Shown here piece by piece: positions 13,061 to 24,250 of a stretch of 64,000 nucleotides of DNA. The stretch covers positions 6,081,001-6,145,000 of the forward strand of contig NC_134189.1 of the NCBI RefSeq assembly GCF_964188355.1, in the 5' to 3' direction. Below the pieces are notes generated by a model. It was not told where the DNA came from and ran no database searches. It saw only the letters and a list, made by a program, of their open reading frames with translations. The position numbers and the translations under genes were made by a program. Positions within the stretch are counted from its first letter, which is position 1. Each line of letters opens with the position of its first letter. Source of the stretch: Buteo buteo. Its lineage: Eukaryota > Chordata > Aves > Accipitriformes > Accipitridae.

Positions 13061-14549
13061 GCCTCCAAGTTGAGCAGTTGAAGTGCTCCCTCCGTTTCTT
13101 TTCCTCTGAGCGGAGACAGAAAAGGAAGCACTTTCAAAATGCTTGAGTGCCTGTCCCCGAGATTTAACGACCAGAAACCTGAATGAATCACTCGCTTTTC
13201 TAATTGCCGAAGTCAGGCTGGAAATAGGCTTCAACCTAAGACACACAGGGCTAAATATAATTTAGGCCTAAATATAACTTCCACTAACAGCCTGTGCTAC
13301 GCTGCTTTAATGTAAATGGCAACTTAGACCAGATATAGTAAGGGTCTATAATCTTTCAGCTATGTTTAAACAAAAGAGAGGTCAACAGGCTATTTACCAT
13401 AATACATTTTTAGGTTTCATGAAATTATAGCATAAGAAACGACTCAAGCCTGGCCTTTACGATCAGGAAAGAATGGCGCTCTGTGCATTTTTTTTAAAAA
13501 CCCAAAACCTGAAGATGGAAGGAAATGGAATGATTTTTTAAATGGCTATATTTGATAAGGGAACATTAATTCATTTTTCAATAATAAAAGCGAAGAATGC
13601 TGTTCCAGCCAGACATTTCTTCTCATTTTTATTACACAGACAGTGCTTGATTACAGCTTAGGGAAATGAACTGAAAGAACAGATGTACTATTTTTTTGAT
13701 AGGTAGTCAGAAGGGTATTTTACGGAGTCTGGGAAGAGTTGTAAGGCAGATGATTCAAAGGATAATTGAAAAATGATATTTAAACAGGTTATATTTGTGC
13801 CCTCAGGCGTTAAACATAGGAGACTGTTTTTAATTCTCAACACGGGAGTTTGCATTGCTGCAAAGCAAATGAATACAATGAATAATTTTGTTTCAGAGAC
13901 ATGCAGTAACTGCTGGTCAGCAAGTAGGGAATTTTCTGCAATACAGGGAAATAGCAACATTTTTTTCTGAAGTTATTCTAAATAAGCCAGGTGCTATTCA
14001 GTTTAATATTCCATCATCATTCATTACGTTATAGTATCATGCTTTCAGTAGTTTCAGAACAGAGATCAAACATATTTCAGGGTAACATAGGTGGTAGCAA
14101 GACCGTGCCTCTGGGGTCCGAGGGTGCTGGTGGAAGTCGTCAGGCAGGTGGCAACGTCCGACCCCCCCAGTGGACCAGATCTACCTCAAGCACGAGCATC
14201 TCCGTCCCCTGCTCGAGATGTCGCAGCTCAGCGCAACCCAGCGGCGCTGCTGGTGCGAGCTGGGACTCCCTTGTCACGGCATAAGGGACGCGCAGGGCGT
14301 GCACGCTACTTTGTTCAAGCTACATCTTTAGTATCAGACTTCAGGAAAAAAGGTACCTTTCTAAGGGTTTCAGCGCTCACTGAAGTGTGCTCTGAACAGC
14401 AGGGCAGTCTCTTTAAAACCCCTTGGGTCTCGGGGTCTGACACTCCCATAGCCTGCTTAACAACAGAGCACACATTAACCCTTTCCAATAAAACCCACCT
14501 GTATTAATTAGAGAATTTCAGTGGAGTACACACTACATCCACGTCGACG

Positions 14550-14670
14550 ACACATTAGTGTATCATGATTAATGTTGTGCACTTCATGCCAATTGAATTC
14601 CTAATGATTAGCCACTTAATTCTGAGCTGAAATAATTACTCTTCCCATTGAGAATTACTTGTTTCAGCTC
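14550..14670. other. Candidate conserved non-coding element (AT-rich, TAAT motifs)
   Basis: The segment is AT-rich but of high complexity, with several homeodomain-type core words (ATGATTAATG, CTAATGATTAG, CCACTTAATT, AAATAATTAC) close together. It has no open frame of note and no repeat signature. Vertebrate developmental enhancers often look like this. Conservation itself cannot be seen from one sequence, so this is a pattern-based guess. Confidence 0.3.
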
Positions 14671-15264
14671 AAAGCTCGGCAGCTGGAGTACAGAAAGCCA
14701 ACCGTACCCAGTCATACAAATTCATCTTGTGGAATCAAAATTCAGGTTTACTAATACGTATTATGTATGCATAATAAAGCACTGGGCATACAAAAGCCTC
14801 ACTTTTCAAGACTGGTGCAAAATCTGTTGGCAGGACTGAGCACATCCCTAATTCATAGATTTCAGCTGCAGCTGGGGTACGCACACATGCGTGTTCATAT
14901 TTGTGCATGAGAAACCAGTTTGCCCTTGGTCTATAAAGGCCTCCACACAAACACTGGCTCTCCCTGATGTCATTTAGATGAACGTTTCAGTCTTGGTATA
15001 TATTGGTGGATGCTGCAGTGACAATGTTATATGTCAGAAAATCAAATGGGTACATTTTGATTTAGATTAATTATAGTTAGGAGCAAATACTTGGCTTGCC
15101 ACCAAGTAAGTGAGGAATTTAAGAGATACATCTCATGGCAGCTGCATAGTTTTGGTAGGTGCACAATTTAACTTGTAACCGGTAATTATATTTGTCATTT
15201 TCTACAATCAAAACACTGTGCAGACAATAATTATACCACCAATATGCCCCTGAGAAATAGATAA

Positions 15265-15360
15265 ACAGGCATAACTCATTTTACAAGTGTGGAATCAGAG
15301 ACATAACGATCCGATGACAAAAAATACTCATGGCAAAACCAGTATTAAGATGTAGGGTGT
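15265..15360 (-). repeat. MIR-like SINE fragment (minus strand)
   Basis: The run ACTCATTTTACAAGTGTGG, then AATCAGAGACATAACGAT, then a TGAC block follows the reverse complement of the MIR core (CATTTTACAGATG, GGAAACTGAGGC, AGAGAGGTTAAGTGAC). The match is degraded after about 60 bases. This is a probable old, inactive SINE piece, called by eye. Confidence 0.45.
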
Positions 15361-18300
15361 GCTCATTGTGCAAACCAGCTCAGACAATGGCATCGGCTGA
15401 ACATACCCGCAGCCCAGCAGGATGCAAGAACTGCACCTTGCCAGGCTACTGCTGCTGCGACTTTGATGTGGTGATGATTACTGTATTATCATTATGGTGA
15501 CTCAACGAAAGCACTAATGTTCCTACACTTAGAGACACAGACTACAGTATGCATGGTTGAGTACCACTGAACAGACATTAGTTCTCTGGGACCAGTTGCT
15601 CAATGTAGTATTTATAATAAAATCAGAGCTGCTAACAACGTGAATGGAGCATTTCCCTAAGTCTGTGCAACTAAGGGACTGACCCCAGAGCAAAGTAAGC
15701 AACGGGGGAGTCTTTCTGCTGACTTCAGTAGCCGCTGGATGAGACTCCTCTTATGTGCGATACAAGGGGCTGCTCCAACCTCGGCAAGACCTCCGCTGAC
15801 TTTTAAAAGACATCAGACCATTTCATCGCCTACGCACTGACTTACCAAGCAGTACAGTATTTAGACTTCCTATTCCATGTGGACTTGTAGCTTTGCAGTG
15901 AAATGTTGTCCTGTTAAACCACGACAAATGTACTCTAGCACTTCACTGTACGAGGGATCCGAGGCTGATGCGTGCAACAGCAAGGACGCACAAGGGAGCG
16001 CGTTATTCCAAGAGACCCTCGCGGTGTCCAGGAGATGCTGCTTAGAGGAAAGTCAGAAGCTGCTTCTCGGAATTAGTTTTGCAGAATAAAGCAACGGTAG
16101 CTGTTAATTGTAATAAATTTTTAACTCTGATTTCTAAATGAATGGTTTACTAACAGTGCCTGCAGCTGCAGGGTGAGGTCTCCCCTTTAGTTTTATCTTT
16201 GCTTGGCCTCTGCAATTACGCTCTGTGCCCCATTTCTCCAACACAGAACCCATGTGAAGAAAAAACAGTCCCATATGTTTTCTAAACATACACATGCTGG
16301 CCAAGGCCAGTTGCATCCGGACTGCTTTCCTATCCCCTATTCCTCAAGGCTCTTTGATTTTTCAACATACTTCTTAATGGAGCAAAAGGAATCACAACAG
16401 CAACCATTTTCTTGGGCTTGGTGAGTGACCCAAGTTAGTGACCACCAGTAGCTCTGTGACAGATCCACTGGAAACGCGCACCAACACCCACATACGCTGG
16501 GCAAAGCCAATCTGCACAAAGTGAGAATCTTTTCAATGTACGGCTTCCAAAGACAGGAGCAGGTTTGGCAGGGAAGGAAGGAAGCTTATTTAGGTTATTT
16601 TTGGATGCAGATAACCAACTGAATACATGGATTTTTATCATGTTGGTACTTACACAACACTGACTTGCTAGTTACAAGACAGATCTTGAACCTGCACGAC
16701 TGCAGGACAGCCCTTAATAACAGATGGCAGTACTTTGCCAATGGTCAGACAGAGAGGTTCGGTGTCTTAGCAGATGATACCTTCTATCTTACTTCTTTAG
16801 CCACCGATTTAATTACACTGATAATGTCATGAGAAGCAGGAATCAATTATTCATTAAACCTGCCTAAGAAATCATTTTTATCCCATGTATTTTGTTTCAA
16901 GATCATTTACACTTGGGTAAAAAGGCAGTTTTCTTCCTTCAGCGTCAATATTTTATACAGTAACTCAGTTAACAGCCCGAGTGAAAATGGAAGTGGGTCT
17001 GTCAAAGAGGACCAGGACATGATACTCTGTGCAAGGCATGAAGGTGACGTTTGAAAACTCCACCGATCCATCTGCTACGTATCAGCAGCTGTGTCATTCA
17101 GGGATCTTAAGCAGGATGCATGGAGTGATCTGTTACATCTCTTTGAAAACAAAGCCCTTTGATGCATTTACATCTCAGGGTCGCATGACTTCTTCAGAGG
17201 TTGTTGGAGGTGAAACCACAGATCTTGCGTTGCCTGTTTTCTAGCTCCCTCCATTTTTAATAAACACAAGACGTGGCCTGCCATTACTTTCTTGACACAA
17301 AAGAATTTTCCTACGTTCCCATTAAAAGCAATATTGCTTTTTATAAGCTCAAAAGAAGACACTGAGCTCCCTTTACCAGCACACAGACAAAAATCTTTTC
17401 TTTTGCCTGGTTTGTTTTTGCACTAGTTGACTAAAAACAAACAAATAAATGAAAGTGCAATTTTCAGAGGGACAAGTCACTCCTCTCTAACCACTTTGCC
17501 ATCAACTGTTCACCCTCGTTCTCTCACTGCCTGGCTCCACTACTTTCTGATAAAGCCGTGACCATAAACCTGTACAGTAACTCATGTAAAAATATTCCCG
17601 TTTTTGTAAGATAAAAGGTAGGAATGGGAGAAGGAAACTGAGCAGAACTGAAGACATCAGGCTGAGAAGGAGACCTCAGGGTGCGAGGAAATGGGGAGGA
17701 GGAATGGCAAGAACAGAGAAGTAGGTCTGGGCAAGGAGACAACCCTACCCCCCTGCAAATTCAGCAACAGTTTATTAACCCAAGTTTACATGAAATAAAG
17801 ATGATAAAAACAGCTGCAGAGAAAGCAGCGGAATCGCTCCCATCCCTACAGCTAGCCACCTGCGTGCGGCGTATCGGAGCCCTACGAGGCTGTTTGGGAG
17901 CTGGACGTGACTCAGCTGTGCGCATCGTGCTCCACCATCATACCGTCAATGCAAAGCTTTCGATGGCGTAAAATTTACTCCCAAACATACACAACCGCAT
18001 ATTTGTATATGCAGGTTGCGTTAGTTTTTAGCGTTACCCCGGAGCCCCTGAGTCCTTGCCAGGGGCCAAGCCCTACCTGGGCTAGAAACCGTGCAGAAAC
18101 AGAGGCGAAAGAGTCTCTGCAGATTCGCATCCGTGCATCAGGCAGCTGGCTGAGCAGAGCACCCATGTTCTTCAGATGGAGACTCAGGTTAGCAGAAAAC
18201 CATGCACAAATGGGAGCATGTGTAGAGGGGGCGAGAGAAGCCTACAGACACAGGACGTACCCACTTAGTGACAGCGTGCCCATGCCTGGAAAGCGCAGTG

Positions 18301-19344
18301 CGGAAGGATTTGTTTCCAGGCTGTAAATATGTGGCATTTAAACTTAAGAAAGTCCATACACAGGCTTTTGCAAGTCCAAAGCTATGGAAAAAAAGAAGGG
18401 AAAAGCCTCTGCTGTGCCTACACAAACTGCTCAGAATAGTCATTCTTGGCTATTAGTTCATAGAGTGATGCCACTGGCACAACAATCTCTTACAGAAAGA
18501 AAGCAGCAATTGTGGAAGAAGCTAATATTGCATCTCACCTTCACCACGGGAACCTTCATTCAATTTACATTAAGTAAGACATTACGCTTTGGAGAAGTAC
18601 CAACGATTTCAGCGTCTCCTTACCAGTTCAACGAAACATTTTTCTCCTTCAGCTGAGCTTATTATGAATATTTAATGTATCAAAATGAGCTGAAAGCTAC
18701 CACTGTGCATCTGCTCTCCAGCTCTCCATCCTTCTATTGACATCAAGGCTTAGTTCCCAAAATATGACATTAACTATACTGCTATATAAATACAACTCCT
18801 TCAACTACCATTTCATAAGTAAAATAAATGCAAGGCAGAAGCCAAGCCTGACCTGAATAGGTGAAACTGTCCTCTCCCAGCTAGAGATGTCTTTGTTACT
18901 TCGGCTCCTGATGTCAATTCCCTGCGCCAGCTTGTACGTTCATCTTCTGCCCTCTAATTGAATTAATATTCACTTCCTCTTACTAATCCCCAGATGCTTG
19001 TCTGAAATGATCTAAGACACAGCCCACGTTTACAGGGAGAAAAGATTTATATTAGGGCATCAATTTGATAGCTACAGAGGTTTGCTAATTTGCCGTGCAG
19101 CCAGGCAATCTGACTGCAGGAATATTGTGATTTTTTACTGTTCCTCTACAGCTGGGATGTAATGTTTTGCTTTTAGCCCTGTGCTAGAACCACACTCAGA
19201 ATACTGTTCAGATGTGATTTAAGATCGAAAAGAAAGGAACACTCCTTCCTGGATTTTCCAGGCACAGAAATACATATAAACTTCAGTGCACTGTAAGTTT
19301 GCCAACTGTCTTTGGTTTGGCTATAGTTATTATGTCACTACCAG

Positions 19345-19359
19345 AAAAAAAAAAAAAAA
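19345..19359. repeat. A15 homopolymer
   Basis: Fifteen A residues followed by five G residues. It is a simple repeat with no associated retrocopy visible upstream. Confidence 0.85.
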
Positions 19360-20524
19360 GGGGGAAATCTTTTCAGCATCAAACTTACATTCTTCAGCAT
19401 TTTCTATTGCAATAAAATGTGTGGAATGGTGAAAAGGGAGTTAAAGCAATGGTTGCAATTATAGCCCCTTTCTGATCCCCTGGACCAGATCTTTTAACTA
19501 GAAGTTTGGGCTCTAAAGCTTAGGAGGTTTGCCATCAATTTTTGAGAGGCCAGGTTTCACTTTTCTCCCAAGGTTATGAATGAACAGAAACATCTACAGC
19601 ATGCTGGAAAACCTAGAATACAAAGCCACTTTCCCCCAACCCCAATGCAACTAACTGCACAATAGTCTCAGTGTGAAGGAAATAAAATTGTGTTTTCATT
19701 CCACCCCCCCCCATTTTGCCGTAGCCCCACGAATGTAGGGATGGTTCAAACATAAGACCCCATCCACACCAGGATATACAACTGCTACAGGTTAGTTGAG
19801 CAACAAAGATCTACTTGAGTGGCCCCAGTATGACTGCTGCTATGTTAATTTTATAGAGGAAAAAAAAGACATACACAATATAAACGCTGGTTTTGCCGTG
19901 TTCAAATGCTGTATAGGTATTACCTTGTAAAAATACTTTTTTTCCTTTTCTTTCCACACCTCTTCCATATGAATAAGAAGCAAGGTCTGAAACTACTGAA
20001 TAGAAGCAGTTTAAGTGTAGCTGGCCCAGGTGATGATTAGCAGAACAACCAATCTTTCAGCCTGATGATTAAACAAGCAAACGTAAGAACAACTCCAACA
20101 ACCAGCAGCGAGGGTGTTTCCTGTGCGTGGGGCACGTGTCCTCTGCTTGCAGGGATTTGGCTCCCGGTGCTCCCGTTCTGGGAGAGTGCCCTGACCATCG
20201 GCAGCGACAGCCCGGGCCCCTCCAGTTCAGGCTTTAGATTCAGTGAACTGTTAATTACTGCTGTCACGAGGGTCCGACAATGTCAGACAAACAAGATTGA
20301 CAGAGCAAGGCACAATTTTCTCCTTGTTTTACTAGGCCAACAGATGAGCACACCGGGTCTTAAAACAACCATGGCTCTTACTCTATTATAGCCTCAGCTC
20401 ATCGTGACAAGAGGCTTAATAAAGAGCTTGTTAGCCTGAAATCCTGCTCATTTCTTCTGTTTAGTTTCAGAACACAAGGCAGCATCAACAGGAGAGACTG
20501 AAGACACTCAGTGCACTGTGTCAC

Positions 20525-20825
20525 CCGCGTACGTGATTTGAGCACCCGCTGCCAAGCGTGGGATGCACAGTCGAACCGCCCGAAGCCCATCGCTACCCCA
20601 CGCGTACCTGTGAGATTAACCCCAAGTCAACCCAAGTGTCTCCCAGCTGCTACTACTGGAAGGACTCAGCCCAAATTCACAGCGAGTTTCAGTCATCCCC
20701 AAACTGCGTATTTTCCGGCGGACCTTTTTGCTCAGCCCTGTCCGTAGCCATGCGGTGCAGCGCCGCGGGAGGGGAAGCGTGCTTCTCCAGCATGCCAAGC
20801 GAGCGGTACGGATGAGACCGCGGTG
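20525..20825. promoter_or_regulatory. CpG-rich patch, candidate orphan CpG island
   Basis: CpG dinucleotides become frequent (roughly 25 by eye in 300 bp, with words such as CACGCGTACC, TCCGGCGG and CGCCGCGGG) and drop off on both sides. Overlapping short open frames on both strands are a by-product of the base composition. No splice-bounded exon or start context stands out. The patch ends about 280 bp before the complete LTR, and the two are probably unrelated. Confidence 0.35.
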
Positions 20826-21097
20826 CCCAGCTTGACCCACCTTACACCTCCCCACAAACTTCAGCAAAGAGAAAACTTACTTGGAAAGCACCCTTAAATA
20901 ATCTGTGCTTGATTTAACGATTTACACGCTTGTACAAAAACTCTACAGGCTGCCTCCCCACAGTACCATGAATCTCCTTAGCACACTAGTCCCAAAAGGA
21001 CGCTGGCTTCTGCAGCCACATCTTTCAAGGGGTAGTATTTTAACCTTGCTTTGTCTGTGGTATTTACAGAGACGCATTCCTGAGACTTTCTGCATAA

Positions 21098-21102
21098 ACG
21101 GA
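21098..21102. repeat. Left 5-bp target-site duplication (ACGGA)
   Basis: The bases ACGGA lie directly before the TG that opens the LTR and recur directly after the CA that closes it at 21682-21686. A perfect 5-bp direct repeat at both ends is the footprint of retroviral integration and fixes the element borders. Confidence 0.85.
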
Positions 21103-21381
21103 TGTCCTGGTTTCATCTGGAATAAAGTTAATTTTCTTCCTAGTAGCTGGTATAGTGCCATGTTTTGAATTTAGGATGAGAATAATGTTGATAACACAAG
21201 GATGTTTTAGTTGTTTGTGAGCAGTGTTTATACAAAAAGTCAAGGACTCTTCAGCTTCTCATACTGCCCTGCCAGCGGAGGCTGGGAGTGCAACAAGGAG
21301 GTGGGAAGGAAGGGACACAGCAAGGACAGCTGACCCAAACGAGCCAAAGATGTATTCCATACCATATTACATCATGCCCAG

Positions 21382-21388
21382 TATATAA
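21382..21388 (+). promoter_or_regulatory. TATA box of the LTR
   Basis: TATATAA followed by ACTGGGGGG sits where the U3 promoter of the LTR is expected, about 280 bp from its left end. It could once have driven proviral transcription. Present activity is unknown. The related LTR at 60 kb has a degenerate ACGTAAAGC at the matching place. Confidence 0.6.
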
Positions 21389-21550
21389 ACTGGGGGGACA
21401 TTTGGAGCGATGGTGTTTGTCTTCCCGAGTCACCGTTAGGATGATGGAGCCCTGCTGTCCTGGAGATGGCTGAACACCTGCTTGCCCGTGGGAAGTGGTG
21501 GATGAATTCCTTGGTTTGCTTTGCGTATGCGCGCAGCTTTTGCTTTGCCT

Positions 21551-21556
21551 ATTAAA
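21551..21556 (+). promoter_or_regulatory. Polyadenylation signal (ATTAAA) of the LTR
   Basis: ATTAAA in the context TGCCTATTAAACC lies downstream of the TATA box and marks the R region of the LTR. The same signal is conserved in the truncated copy at 60131-60136. Confidence 0.6.
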
Positions 21557-21681
21557 CCATCTTTTTCTCAACCCACGGGTTTTCTCACTTTTACCTTCTG
21601 ATTCTCTCCCCCAGCCCAGAGGGGGGAAGCGAGCGAGCGGCTCCGTGGGGCTGAGTTGCTGGCTGGGGTTAAACCACGACA

Positions 21682-21686
21682 ACGGA
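21682..21686. repeat. Right 5-bp target-site duplication (ACGGA)
   Basis: This is identical to the five bases before the LTR at 21098-21102. Together they show that the LTR is complete and that no flanking DNA was lost on insertion or on the later LTR-LTR recombination. Confidence 0.85.
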
Positions 21687-22178
21687 CAAGCAGATTATTG
21701 CAGTTTCACTGAAGAAAGCTTTGGTAAGGTGCAACTGGTTACATTACTGAGGTTAATTTATATTGTACAGAGTTAAAAAACAAATGAATAATACATATCA
21801 ATATTACATACAATATCAATAAATATTACGAGTCAGTTTGTAGGACTTGGGGTGCTACATCAGATACAGTTAAGTGTGTAAAAATGGGACTTGGGGAATC
21901 TAATCTCCTGAAAACAAAGCAAATTTAACAACTTCTTCTGCCCCTCCTTAGTATTACAGTTAGATAATATATGACAATTACAAGTACCAGTAGATAGGTT
22001 TTATGTCTGTGTTCTCTCATTTTCATAATTATGTCTATTGGGTTACATTACAGTCCCTCAGGGAGAGAGCGGTTGCAGCTGGGCTCTCTGGATTTAAAGA
22101 GATCATCTGGCCCTGTTGCAAGTGGGCTACAATTCTGCTGCATAGACTTAAACCTCTTGATAACAAAAAACACAGGAG

Positions 22179-22194
22179 AAAAAAAAAAAAAAAA
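22179..22194. repeat. A16 homopolymer
   Basis: A run of sixteen A residues in non-coding DNA, with no target-site duplication or retrocopy body recognised around it. Confidence 0.85.
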
Positions 22195-23259
22195 GGCAGA
22201 TGTTTAAACAAACAGAGTTGCTACCCTTCACACAATGGAGAAAGCTGCCCCAAAACTACCTGCACCAGAAATAAGCAAGAGAGCCTACAGTTTACAAGGT
22301 CTACGCTGAGAATATTGGGATACAGGTACTGAGCCAGTGATGCTGGAGCACTTGTTAAAGCGCAGCCGGGAAGGATGCGCTCTGCCTCTGCAGGAGCCAG
22401 CGGCAGAAATCCGTGCTCGTTACACCTATTTGCGAACACTGATATTCTCCCACTGCCCTTTGCTTCCTAATCCTCCAAACCGCCACATCCCCCTGCATTT
22501 TGAGGTATTTTCTGGCATATAGCTTTCAAGTGAAGAGGAAAAAAAAAGGAACTCCATGCAGAGAAAGACAGGTGCCCCATTTGAACATTACTCAGTTCAG
22601 AGCAAGCATCTGACTGAACCAACATGGTTCAGGTCACCAGAGGCCCGATTTGGGGACAATTAAACACAAAAAGCTGTTCAACGGCACCGGGTCAGAGTGC
22701 TGGAGCCCAGGTCTTCTCTCCACTCAGCTGCCCAACAGGGATCCCACACATTACATACAGATACCCAGTTCTGAAAGCTGTGTTACCCTCTTTCCCCTCC
22801 CAACACACACAACCCTTTTGGTTTTGGCCATGTCTCCTGTATTACAAGATCTTTCTTCTCATACTTTTAAGCCTTTATATTAAAACTCACATACTCTCAA
22901 AATAATAAAATATGAGTCAAGGACTGGAAAAATGAAAGAGAGGTGTCTCTGCTGCTTTTTTTCTATCAGGGAAAGCTGAGCTATTTTAAGTGACAACTAT
23001 TTTTTCATTTCATGCAGGTAACAAGTCTTTTATTAAACACAGGTGCCCAAAAATTCATCCCAATGCACTGCAGTAACTTGAATGAGCATGTCCTGGGGAT
23101 AATTCTGGCCTTGAGTGCTGGTAGTTACTGTACATACTTGTCTGATTAATTCCTCTTGACTTACAAAGGCATCCATCATGTCACAACAAATGATCTATGA
23201 AGCACAGTGTACCTGAAACCCTCGCCTCCCCAAGTCATTTCCCCAGCATCTAAAACAGG

Positions 23260-23505
23260 CTCTTATCATTTGTAATCAGTAATTAATAACAAAGCATTCT
23301 CACTAGTGTAATTTTTCTGCTAAGGTTAATGTAATATTTCATCCCAGGCCAGCTGCTCTTTTACAACTTCCAAGCATGACAGTAAGTAATGTCTTTGCAT
23401 AAGAAGTCATCCACGGAGTAAATCAATTAGCTCCTCTTTCATCAGCAGGCATTTTGCTGCAGCAAGCGAGGCTAATTACACAGAAAGTTGTTTATCAACA
23501 GGAGT
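23260..23505. other. Candidate conserved non-coding element
   Basis: This is AT-rich DNA of high complexity with TAAT-type cores (AATCAGTAATTAATAAC, AAATCAATTAGC, GGCTAATTACAC) and no repeat or open-frame signature. The composition resembles vertebrate developmental enhancers. It is inferred from pattern only, and alignment to other birds and mammals would decide. Confidence 0.3.
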
Positions 23506-23888
23506 ATGTACCTAAAGTTTGTCATTGTACGTTGACTTTTCTTCCCTATGCCTCCATTCTGCATCTTTTCCATTAAGGAGTTTTTAATCTATGATCAGCC
23601 AAATACTGTGATTACGAGTTGCACTTTGCACGCTGTTATTATCTGCATAGATTTGCCTACAAAGATCAGCACAGCATATGTTTTCAGTACTGGTAAAACT
23701 TTTGGGCCACTTCTTGCCCTCAAGGAGGAGACATACATATTTATGACTATTCATCTCAGTTGCAAAGCATCAATAAATTCTCTTTTTTTTTTTTTTATCA
23801 AAACTGCACTATTTCTTACACTCTGAAGTTCACATCGGGATATCTGTATTGCTGTCCCTAGGAGGAAATCTGGCACCCAGAACATATA

Positions 23889-23914
23889 TTTTCTCCTGTG
23901 AAAACAGGAGAAAA
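23889..23914. other. Perfect 11-bp hairpin with GAAA loop
   Basis: TTTTCTCCTGT and ACAGGAGAAAA form a perfect 11-bp stem around the four-base loop GAAA, a GNRA-type tetraloop if transcribed from the plus strand. It is immediately followed by a 13-bp direct repeat. No RNA gene class is recognised. Short stems of this size also occur by chance. Confidence 0.5.
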
Positions 23915-23918
23915 ATTA

Positions 23919-23951
23919 GTGTATAGCACTGGTGTATAGTGCTGGTGTAAT
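23919..23951. repeat. 13-bp tandem repeat, about 2.5 copies
   Basis: GTGTATAGCACTG is followed directly by GTGTATAGTGCTG and then a partial GTGTAAT. The two full units differ at two positions. It is a minor local duplication next to the hairpin at 23889-23914. Confidence 0.8.
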
Positions 23952-24049
23952 CTTCTAGTCTTACTGAAATTGTTAAGTAACTTTGGAGACCTATGGTTTT
24001 TTCACCCCTTTTGATTGATATAGGAACTGTCTGGCATCTCAGGCTCTTC

Positions 24050-24250
24050 TTGCATGATGTAGCTGATGAAGACACATGTCTGGCTCAGGAAGCTCATGAC
24101 CGACAGGTTGTTGGGTGCCGGCAGAGTATGATGAGCTCTTTATCCTTCTTGTCGTCTGTCCTGGTCACCTGCTGCCAGAGACAAAACACCAGGTGAACTG
24201 GACCTTTCATCCTACTCGGTGACCTGCCCTTTGGCTCTTGTGTTTCTAAG
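24050..24250 (+). repeat. L3/CR1-type LINE 3' fragment (ancient)
   Basis: The order CCGACAGGTTGTTGGGTG, GTCCTGGTCACCTGCTGCCA, GAGACAAAACACCAGG, TGGACCTTTCATCC, then CTCTTGTGTTTCT parallels the 3' end of old amniote L3/CR1-like LINEs ('GCTGCCAGAGACAGGATACTGG ... GATGGACCTTTGGTCTGACC ... TTCTTATGTTCT'). Only the tail is present, with many substitutions, so it is a dead-on-arrival 5'-truncated copy. No reverse-transcriptase reading frame remains. It is identified by eye from remembered consensus words. Confidence 0.5.

Larger units (their letters stand above)
13061..20524. other. Non-coding stretch
   Basis: Apart from the candidate element at 14.55 kb, the MIR-like piece at 15.3 kb and an A15 run, nothing is assignable. 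A modest CpG-enriched spot occurs at about 14140-14300. Frames of up to 139 codons here lack domains. Confidence 0.55.
21103..21681 (+). mobile_element. Solo LTR of an avian endogenous retrovirus
   Basis: This is a complete 579-bp LTR opening with TGTCCTGG and closing with CCACGACA, so it has the TG...CA ends of retroviral LTRs. It is flanked by the 5-bp duplication ACGGA. Inside are a TATA-type box (21382-21388) and an ATTAAA polyadenylation signal (21551-21556) about 170 bp apart in the expected U3-R-U5 order, which sets the plus orientation. The opening (TGTCCTGGTTTCA-type) and closing (GGGGTTAAACCACGACA-type) sequences match an LTR class I recall from bird genomes. The exact family name is not assigned. 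There are no gag, pol or env remnants beside it, so it is a solo LTR left by recombination between the two LTRs of a provirus. A related truncated copy lies at about 59830-60261. The 143-codon antisense frame across it is a shadow, not a gene. Confidence 0.9.

Noticed and set aside
21251..21682. 143-codon minus-strand open frame
   Set aside because: It lies almost wholly inside the LTR on its antisense strand and has no domain. It is a shadow of the repeat.
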